This document shows positions 5,770 through 11,212 of a stretch of 11,212 bases of DNA, in pieces. The stretch is from Candidatus Zixiibacteriota bacterium (GTDB lineage Bacteria; Zixibacteria; MSB-5A5; GN15; FEB-12). A model generated the notes under the pieces. That model saw nothing but the letters and a program-made list of their open reading frames with translations. It made no database searches and had not been told where the DNA came from. The translations under genes were made by a program, and so were the position numbers. Position 1 is the stretch's first letter. Each line of letters opens with the position of its first letter. The stretch lies in NCBI GenBank assembly GCA_023132995.1, contig JAGLXI010000064.1, forward strand, positions 1-11,212, written 5' to 3'.

Positions 5770-7113
5770 ATGTCGCAGTTTGTTGATTCCATCATGGCCA
5801 ACGTCAAGGCCAAGAACCCGGCCGAGCCGGAGTTCCATCAGGCGGTCGAGGAAGTTGTGGAATCTCTGGAGCCTGTCATTGAGAGGCATCCGGAGTACAA
5901 GGAAGCAAGAATCCTTGAGCGCATCATCGAACCCGAGAGGGTTATCATGTTCCGTGTTCCCTGGCTTGACGACAGGGGCCGGGTCCAGGTCAACCGTGGC
6001 TTCCGCGTTGAGTACAACAGCGCTATCGGCCCCTACAAGGGTGGTCTTCGTTTCCACCCCAGCGTTAACCTGGGCATCTTGAAGTTTTTAGGATTTGAAC
6101 AGGTTTTCAAGAACGCGCTCACGACGCTGCCCATGGGCGGCGGCAAAGGCGGTTCCGATTTCGACCCAAAAGGCAAGTCGGACAACGAAGTCATGCACTT
6201 CTGCCAGAGTTTCATGAGCGAGCTTTTCCGTCATATCGGACCGAATACTGACGTGCCGGCCGGCGACATAGGAGTCGGCGGTCGCGAGATCGGTTTCCTG
6301 TTCGGGCAGTATAAACGGCTGCGCAACGCGTTTGAGGGCGTGCTCACCGGCAAGGGTCTCAACTGGGGCGGTAGCCTGATTCGTCCCGAGGCGACCGGCT
6401 ACGGAGCCGTTTACTTTGCCGAAGAGATGCTCAAGACTCGCGGCGAGTCGTTTGAGGGCAAGCGCGTGGCGGTGTCCGGATCAGGCAATGTAGCCCAGTA
6501 CGCAACCCAGAAGGTCAACGAACTTGGAGGTATAGTCGTTACGCTTTCTGACTCTGCGGGCTTCATTATCGACAAGGAAGGCGTCTCCGGCGAGAAGTGG
6601 GAATTCGTAATGGATCTCAAAAACGTTCGTCGCGGCCGCATTAAGGAGTACGCCGAGAAATTTAAGTCGGCCGCTTACCATGAAGGCACCGGTGTCTGGA
6701 ACGTGAAGGTCGACGTTGCCCTTCCGTGCGCTACCCAGAACGAACTCAACGATGACGATGCCAGAGTTCTGGTCAAGAACGGTTGCATCTGTGTTTCTGA
6801 GGGCGCCAACATGCCGACTACTTCAGACGGCGTCAAGGTTTTCCTCGACAACAAGGTTCTCTATGGTCTCGGCAAGGCAGCCAACGCTGGTGGCGTGGCG
6901 GTCTCCGGACTGGAGATGTCTCAGAACAGCCTGCGGTTGAGTTGGACTCGCGAGGAGGTCGACCAGCGCCTGCATAACATCATGAAGAGCATCCATGCCG
7001 CCAGCATCGAGGCGGCGGAGGCATACGGTCATTCGGGGAACTACGTTATCGGTGCTAACATCGCCGGGTTCCTCAAGGTGGCCGACGCCATGATAGACCA
7101 GGGTGTCGTATAA
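5770..7113 (+). CDS. gdhA: NADP-type glutamate dehydrogenase, hexameric
   Basis: The 447-residue product is closely similar to E. coli GdhA along its length. It catalyses reductive amination of 2-oxoglutarate with ammonium to glutamate, linking the TCA cycle to nitrogen assimilation in the cytoplasm. The N-terminal domain carries SAIGPYKGGLRFHPS and LTTLPMGGGKGGSDFDPKG, with the substrate-binding and catalytic lysines (the equivalents of E. coli K92 and K128), and VPAGDIGVGGREIGFL. The dinucleotide-binding domain has the fingerprint VAVSGSGNVAQYA. Later come CATQNELN, EGANMPTT and KAANAGGVAVSGLEM, all family signatures. The similarity to the enterobacterial NADPH form suggests NADPH use; this is inference. 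It has its own promoter, two operator-like dyads and a strong terminator, so it is probably a single-gene unit. Nothing appears broken. Confidence 0.97.
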   Translation: MSQFVDSIMANVKAKNPAEPEFHQAVEEVVESLEPVIERHPEYKEARILERIIEPERVIMFRVPWLDDRGRVQVNRGFRVEYNSAIGPYKGGLRFHPSVNLGILKFLGFEQVFKNALTTLPMGGGKGGSDFDPKGKSDNEVMHFCQSFMSELFRHIGPNTDVPAGDIGVGGREIGFLFGQYKRLRNAFEGVLTGKGLNWGGSLIRPEATGYGAVYFAEEMLKTRGESFEGKRVAVSGSGNVAQYATQKVNELGGIVVTLSDSAGFIIDKEGVSGEKWEFVMDLKNVRRGRIKEYAEKFKSAAYHEGTGVWNVKVDVALPCATQNELNDDDARVLVKNGCICVSEGANMPTTSDGVKVFLDNKVLYGLGKAANAGGVAVSGLEMSQNSLRLSWTREEVDQRLHNIMKSIHAASIEAAEAYGHSGNYVIGANIAGFLKVADAMIDQGVV

Positions 7114-7136
7114 CTCACGAGCAGCAGACAGTCCTC

Positions 7137-7171
7137 AAAGGCGGAGCAGGCGCAACCTGTCCCGCCTTTTT
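7137..7171 (+). terminator. intrinsic terminator of gdhA
   Basis: AAAGGCGG (7137-7144) pairs perfectly with CCGCCTTT (7162-7169). Inside, after one mismatch and a G-U pair, CAGG pairs with CCTG around a CGCAA loop. Five T residues (7167-7171) close it. It lies 24 bases after the gdhA stop. Confidence 0.93.
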
Positions 7172-7173
7172 CA

Positions 7174-7203
7174 TTGACTGACACCCGGGCGCGCCCATAT
7201 TTT
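7174..7203 (+). promoter_or_regulatory. possible promoter of the receiver/ATP-grasp gene
   Basis: TTGACT (7174-7179), an 18-base spacer and TATTTT (7198-7203) come directly after the gdhA terminator. The -10 is poor. A perfect palindrome ACACCGGTGT at 7236-7245 stands just before the start codon and could be an operator or mask the weak ribosome site. Confidence 0.4.
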
Positions 7204-7249
7204 ATGCCTAGGACTTTATGCGGAAAATGACAGCTACACCGGTGTCCAG

Positions 7250-10207
7250 ATGAAACCAGATGTGAATCTTACCCATTTTCAATCCAAGTCGCTCAAGTTC
7301 GGCCAGCTCATGCAGTTTCGCGTCAAGCACGTCCTGCTGGTCTCAAGCCCCTACGATTCGTATGTGCTGGAAGAGGACGGGCAACTCACGGAACTGATAT
7401 ACAACGAATATGTCGAGCTGAATCTTTCTGTCACGCCGCACGTGAAACGGGCTTCCAACGCCGAGGAGGCCCTGGCTATCGTCAGACAGCAGAGTATCGA
7501 CCTGGTAATCGTCTTCAAGCGAGTCAGCGATATTGACGTTATCAACTTTGGCCTGGAGGTCAAGAAACACAGGCCTGAGATACCGGTCATTTTTCTTGCC
7601 TACCATACGCGGGAACTGATGGTTATGGAAGAAGCCGACTATTCTCAGGCCATCGACCGTGTCTTCATCTGGACGGGCAATGTCAGAATCCTGCTATCGA
7701 TCATCAAGCTGGTCGAGGACAGCATAAACATCGATAATGACACCGCCCTGGTGGGGGTGCGCGTGATTGTGATCGTGGAAGACGACGTAAAGTTCTACTC
7801 CTCGTTTTTGCCGCTCATTTATACGGAACTCATGCAGCAGACACGGGCCTTGATGGCGGAAGGCCTGAATATCACCGACAAGCTCCTTCGAATGCGGGCG
7901 CGCCCCAAGATCGTCATGGCCGACAATTACGAGGACGGCTGGAGATTTTTTGAAACCTACCGCAAGTATGTCCTGGGGGTAATCTCCGACTTTCGTTTTC
8001 GCAAGGATGGCAGGAAGGACGATGAAGCCGGGCCGAAACTGGTGCAGCGGATACGCGGGGAGGCTCCGGATCTGCCCGTTCTGATGCAATCCTCGGATCT
8101 GGACAACGCCAGAACCGCCTTTGCGCAGGATGTCGGTTTCATACACAAGCGATCGCCTTCTCTGCACCAGGATATTCACCATTTCATCATGGCTCATTTC
8201 GGATTCGGGGATTTCGTGTTTACCCTTCCGGATGGGACGGTTCAGGCCACAGCCGACGATTTCAAGACCATGGAGAAGGTTCTGGCTGAAGTCGACGAAC
8301 GTTCCATTCTGTACCACGCCAACCGAAACCACTTCTCCAACTGGCTCATGGCGCGGACGGAGTTCGACCTGGCCGCGAGGCTGCGGCCCCGCAAGGTGTC
8401 CGAGTTCAAGGACGCATCGGTGCTGCGGAGGTACCTGATCGATACGTTCAAGAACTTCCGCCATGAAAAGCAACTGGGCGTGGTCAGTGACTTTTCACGC
8501 CGCCACTTTGATCTGCAGAGTGACTTCGTCAGAATCGGCGGCGGCTCGCTCGGCGGCAAGGGGCGGGGGCTGGCATTTATTAACGCCCTTCTGAGCAAGC
8601 ACACCATGAGCGAGCAGTTCGAGGGAGTGTCCATATCGGTACCCCACTCGGTTGTCATCGGGACCGACGTGTTCGACGCCTTTATTCAGAGCAACGATCT
8701 CTTCTCCTATGCTCTGGGCATATACAGCGACGACGAGATAACCGAGCGATTTCTGAAGGCGAAGTTCCCCAAGCGTATCAAGGTCGACCTGCATACGTAT
8801 CTTGAACTGGTCCACTATCCCCTCGCTGTACGCTCGTCGTCGATGCTGGAGGACTCCCACTTGGAGCCGGCGGCGGGGATTTACGACACACACATGCTGA
8901 GCAACAGCCACGTCGATATCGGTGTTCGCCTGAAACAACTGCTGATGGCCTTGAAGTTGATCTACGCCTCGACATTCTTCCGGAACGCCAAGCTGTACCA
9001 CGAGACCATTGGCAACCGGATCGAGGAAGAGAAGATGGCTGTCATTGTTCAGCAAGCGATAGGCAGGCGCTGCGGTGAGTACTATTATCCCGATTTCTCC
9101 GGACTCGCCCTTTCCTACAACTACTATTCAATGGATGGCGTTAAGCCTGATGAAGGTGTCGTGTACGTCGCTCTCGGTCTCGGTAAGACGATTGTCGATG
9201 GTATGAACTGTCTGCGCTTTACGCCTGACTATCCCGAGAAGCTGCCGCAGTTCTCGACCACTAAGGACATACTCAACAACTCGCAACATGATTACTTCGC
9301 TATTGACATGACTGATCCGTCGGTGATGCCGGAGCCGGGCGGCGAAAAGGGACTGATTCGCCTGACCCTGGACCAAGCGGAAAAGGACGGGACGCTGGCC
9401 CCCCTTTGTTCCACATACTCAGCCGCCAACGACCGGGTATACGACGGCTGCGGCCGGGAGGGCACACGCATAGTTACTTTCGCCCCCATTCTGAAACTGC
9501 ACTGGTTCCCGTTGCCCGATATAACTCGGTACCTTCTAAAGCTGGGCAGCGAAGGTCTCAATTGTCCGGTCGAGATTGAGTTTGCGGTCAACCTGCAACC
9601 GCAGAAGGGGCAGCCAAAGCAGTTCTACTTTCTCCAGATAAGGCCGATGGCCAAGGATACGGTCTTTGAGACGATCTCTCTCGAGAACGTCGAGCGGGCG
9701 CGGGTGGTCGGCAAGAGTGAGAACGCGCTGGGGAATATGCGCGTGGACACTATTCGCGACATTCTTCTTGTGGTCCCGGAGAAGTTCGACCGTTCCAGAA
9801 CGGTCGAGATCGCCCGGCAGGTTGGTGAGTTGAACCAGACGCTGAAAGACGCCGACCTGGACTATCTGCTTATCGGACCCGGGCGCTGGGGCACTGCCGA
9901 GCGCTGGCTGGGAGTGCCGGCGGCTTGGAATCAGATCTCGGCTGCAAAGGTCATTGTCGAGGCTGCCTATGGCGACTTTGCGCCGGACCCTTCCTTCGGC
10001 ACCCACTTCTTCCACAACCTGACCTCGTTCCAGGTCGGTTACATGACCGTAAACGCCGCCGCCGGCAATGGTTTCATGGAGTGGGATTGGCTGAAGGCTC
10101 AGAAGATAGCTAATGAGACTGAGTACGTGCACCATCTCAGCTTGGACAAGCCGTTGGAGATTCTCATCGACGGTCGCACCGGCGCTGGTCTAATCCTCAA
10201 GCAGTAG
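7250..10207 (+). CDS. two receiver-like domains fused to a PEP synthase/PPDK N-terminal-type ATP-grasp domain
   Basis: A 985-residue soluble protein of unknown function. Residues about 25-155 form a CheY-like fold in which the acceptor aspartate is replaced (DLVIVF, F89) and the conserved lysine is missing, so it is a pseudo-receiver. Residues about 168-315 form a second receiver that keeps the acidic pair E177-D178-D179, acceptor D247 (VISDFRF), S281/S282 and K300, so it should be phosphorylatable; it has an insertion of about 30 residues before D247. From about 425 on the chain resembles the ATP-binding domain of PEP synthase and pyruvate phosphate dikinase: IGGGSLGGKGRGLAF with K437, AVRSSSMLEDS with R528, and FLQIRPM with R798. 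The phosphohistidine motif (TxGGxxxHAA) and the PEP/pyruvate barrel are absent. The C-terminal part has GPGRWGT (876-882), LGVPAAWNQIS and FGTHFFHNL. Inference: an ATP-dependent phosphotransferase or ligase gated by a phospho-signal. The ATG at 7250 has only a weak GGTGT ahead of it. Confidence 0.85.
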   Translation: MKPDVNLTHFQSKSLKFGQLMQFRVKHVLLVSSPYDSYVLEEDGQLTELIYNEYVELNLSVTPHVKRASNAEEALAIVRQQSIDLVIVFKRVSDIDVINFGLEVKKHRPEIPVIFLAYHTRELMVMEEADYSQAIDRVFIWTGNVRILLSIIKLVEDSINIDNDTALVGVRVIVIVEDDVKFYSSFLPLIYTELMQQTRALMAEGLNITDKLLRMRARPKIVMADNYEDGWRFFETYRKYVLGVISDFRFRKDGRKDDEAGPKLVQRIRGEAPDLPVLMQSSDLDNARTAFAQDVGFIHKRSPSLHQDIHHFIMAHFGFGDFVFTLPDGTVQATADDFKTMEKVLAEVDERSILYHANRNHFSNWLMARTEFDLAARLRPRKVSEFKDASVLRRYLIDTFKNFRHEKQLGVVSDFSRRHFDLQSDFVRIGGGSLGGKGRGLAFINALLSKHTMSEQFEGVSISVPHSVVIGTDVFDAFIQSNDLFSYALGIYSDDEITERFLKAKFPKRIKVDLHTYLELVHYPLAVRSSSMLEDSHLEPAAGIYDTHMLSNSHVDIGVRLKQLLMALKLIYASTFFRNAKLYHETIGNRIEEEKMAVIVQQAIGRRCGEYYYPDFSGLALSYNYYSMDGVKPDEGVVYVALGLGKTIVDGMNCLRFTPDYPEKLPQFSTTKDILNNSQHDYFAIDMTDPSVMPEPGGEKGLIRLTLDQAEKDGTLAPLCSTYSAANDRVYDGCGREGTRIVTFAPILKLHWFPLPDITRYLLKLGSEGLNCPVEIEFAVNLQPQKGQPKQFYFLQIRPMAKDTVFETISLENVERARVVGKSENALGNMRVDTIRDILLVVPEKFDRSRTVEIARQVGELNQTLKDADLDYLLIGPGRWGTAERWLGVPAAWNQISAAKVIVEAAYGDFAPDPSFGTHFFHNLTSFQVGYMTVNAAAGNGFMEWDWLKAQKIANETEYVHHLSLDKPLEILIDGRTGAGLILKQ

Positions 10208-10334
10208 CCAGACCGAGCCTGATCACGGCGGCGGCTGAATACGCATATCTCTGAAAGGCCTGTCAAATGGACCTGTTGAATAATAGTCAACGAGTTGGTT
10301 GGGGGGGAGGTGATACGGAAAGTCGTCCCACACC
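10208..10334. other. convergent intergenic gap
   Basis: The receiver/ATP-grasp gene and the FRG gene converge here. No hairpin with a T run is seen on either strand. Visible are GTTGA-N7-TCAAC (10275-10291), a run of seven G (10301-10307 region) and a wide-loop pairing GAGGTG with CACCTC. Termination for both genes is unexplained. Confidence 0.5.
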
Positions 10335-11123
10335 TCAGCCGAATTCCGCATAGCGGTGATGCCACTTCAAAAACTCACACAAGCCAGACAAATCGGGGAA
10401 AAGAACCCTGCTGCTAGCTCCAAGACGATTCAAACCCTTGAGTATTTCCAGTTTCCTGTCACCGGGAATTATGATCTTCAAGAGGAGCCAGTAATCCCCG
10501 TAAAAAGCTATGCCATCCTCAAGGGGCTTGAACTGTTGCCTCTCAGGTGGCAGAGGAAAGGCTGTAAAACACGCCTCCTGAGCAACAACGCGCTCATCTA
10601 TCATCTTCGGAAGTATCGGAGTGAGGACATCGAACTTATCCAGACTTTCGTAGTCATCGGCATCCGTGTCAATCGTGGTTGGTTCGAGTGCATACAATGC
10701 GCCATCTTCTTCTCCGATACTCTCGTTTACTGCAAAGAACGCGGCTTTAAGAGGGTTTGACGTCCAATCCAGTAATCGCGTCGGCAATCCGTAGTGCTGT
10801 CCCAAAACCATCCATTGAAAGTCCCCTCTTGGTTCCCGACGGTAATGTGGAGTTGCGTACCTCTTGAAGTCTTGCAAGATGTTCCATTCGATGCGATCCC
10901 ATGAGTCCGGAACAGGCAGGTCATCATAAAGTCGGGACAACTTTGGGCGAAGATCCCATTCTGATTTAGACTGTCCCCTGAAGAACTCTAAGTCAGAATA
11001 ACACTCGACATGACTGAGCAACTCATCAAGTGTAGATATCCTTATTTCTCTGTACTTCGAATACTTCGGCTCAGTATCCAAATGCCGCCCTCCCAGTTGA
11101 GAGGTTGATGTTATTGATTCCAC
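10335..11123 (-). CDS. FRG domain-containing protein
   Basis: A 262-residue soluble protein with the FRG domain (PF08867 type). The name-giving motif F48-R49-G50-Q-S with WDLRPKLSR follows a short N-terminal segment. The second conserved block is G108-Q-H-Y-G-L-P-T-R-L-L-D-W-T-S-N-P at 108-124, followed by KAAFFAV. No signal peptide or membrane segment is seen. The biochemical function of FRG is not established; such genes are often found as single accessory genes, sometimes near mobile or defence loci. The start GTG at 11123 has GGGAG six bases upstream and an in-frame TGA close behind it. However, the predicted promoter would start the transcript only a few bases before this GTG, and TTG at 11081 is preceded by GGGAGGG, so the true protein could begin at residue 15. 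The gene is visibly richer in A+T than its neighbours, which suggests acquisition. Confidence 0.85.
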   Translation of the reverse strand: MESITSTSQLGGRHLDTEPKYSKYREIRISTLDELLSHVECYSDLEFFRGQSKSEWDLRPKLSRLYDDLPVPDSWDRIEWNILQDFKRYATPHYRREPRGDFQWMVLGQHYGLPTRLLDWTSNPLKAAFFAVNESIGEEDGALYALEPTTIDTDADDYESLDKFDVLTPILPKMIDERVVAQEACFTAFPLPPERQQFKPLEDGIAFYGDYWLLLKIIIPGDRKLEILKGLNRLGASSRVLFPDLSGLCEFLKWHHRYAEFG

Positions 11124-11134
11124 CGATCACTCCC

Positions 11135-11164
11135 AATATACCGCCCATCCATCCGTATTGTCTA
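11135..11164 (-). promoter_or_regulatory. promoter of the FRG gene
   Basis: On the minus strand TAGACA (11164-11159), an 18-base spacer and TATATT (11140-11135) each differ from consensus by one base. Transcription would start near 11128, making a GTG start at 11123 almost leaderless. Confidence 0.55.
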
Positions 11165-11166
11165 CC

Positions 11167-11185
11167 AAAAAGGCCGGTGGTCTTT
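11167..11185 (-). terminator. intrinsic terminator upstream of the FRG gene
   Basis: Minus strand AAAGACC-ACC-GGCCTTT forms a 7-bp stem (one G-U pair) with a 3-base loop, and the T run extends to five. It probably ends a minus-strand gene lying beyond the window edge, just before the FRG promoter; attenuation is an alternative. Confidence 0.6.
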
Positions 11186-11212
11186 CAATGCGAATTGACT
11201 CACAATTAATGT

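Noticed and set aside
7694..8473. 259-codon minus-strand ORF inside the receiver/ATP-grasp gene
   Set aside because: It is antisense to a well-supported coding region and shows no domain.
10295..10312. G-rich run as a G-quadruplex
   Set aside because: It is one G7 tract with short flanking GG pairs; too little to claim a stable quadruplex.
10356..10760. 134-codon plus-strand ORF opposite the FRG gene
   Set aside because: The FRG motifs lie on the other strand; this is a shadow frame.

Overview
The window reads as chromosomal DNA of a moderately GC-rich bacterium. Two features hint at lineage: a GlmU of the alternative two-domain type, common in Bacteroidetes and relatives, and a HesB-like gene with an in-frame UGA, which requires selenocysteine machinery. 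An FCB-group or deltaproteobacterial-type anaerobe would fit, but this is inference; no rRNA or marker gene is present.

Layout. Positions 1-4830 form a minus-strand block. Read in transcription order it holds an alternative GlmU-like sugar nucleotidyltransferase/acyltransferase (4830-3538), a GalT-family nucleotidylyltransferase (3329-2283), glycogen synthase GlgA (2290-812) and a polytopic GT-C glycosyltransferase that runs off the window edge (815-1). The last three overlap by 8 and 4 bases and follow a good promoter just upstream of the GalT gene (TTGACA, 16 bp, TATACT). They look like one operon for sugar-nucleotide and glucan metabolism. The GT-C gene appears to start with TTG in a TTGA overlap.

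Positions 4831-5136 separate this block from a plus-strand group. The first plus-strand gene, 5137-5460, is the main find. An in-frame TGA at 5239-5241 sits exactly where IscA/HesB proteins have their first conserved cysteine, and a SECIS-like hairpin follows it. Read through, the gene gives an intact 107-residue HesB-like selenoprotein; a standard gene call would report only its C-terminal 66 residues. Next is gdhA (5770-7113), with a strong promoter, a CRP/FNR-type dyad plus a second dyad over the start of the transcript, and a clear intrinsic terminator. After it comes a 985-residue protein (7250-10207) made of a degenerate receiver, an apparently functional receiver, and an ATP-grasp domain related to PEP synthase/PPDK, without the phosphohistidine and PEP-binding domains.

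The right end holds a minus-strand FRG-domain gene (11123-10335), less GC-rich than its neighbours, with its own promoter directly behind an intrinsic terminator. It looks like an independently acquired accessory gene. No tRNA, rRNA, CRISPR array, transposase or att site was found.
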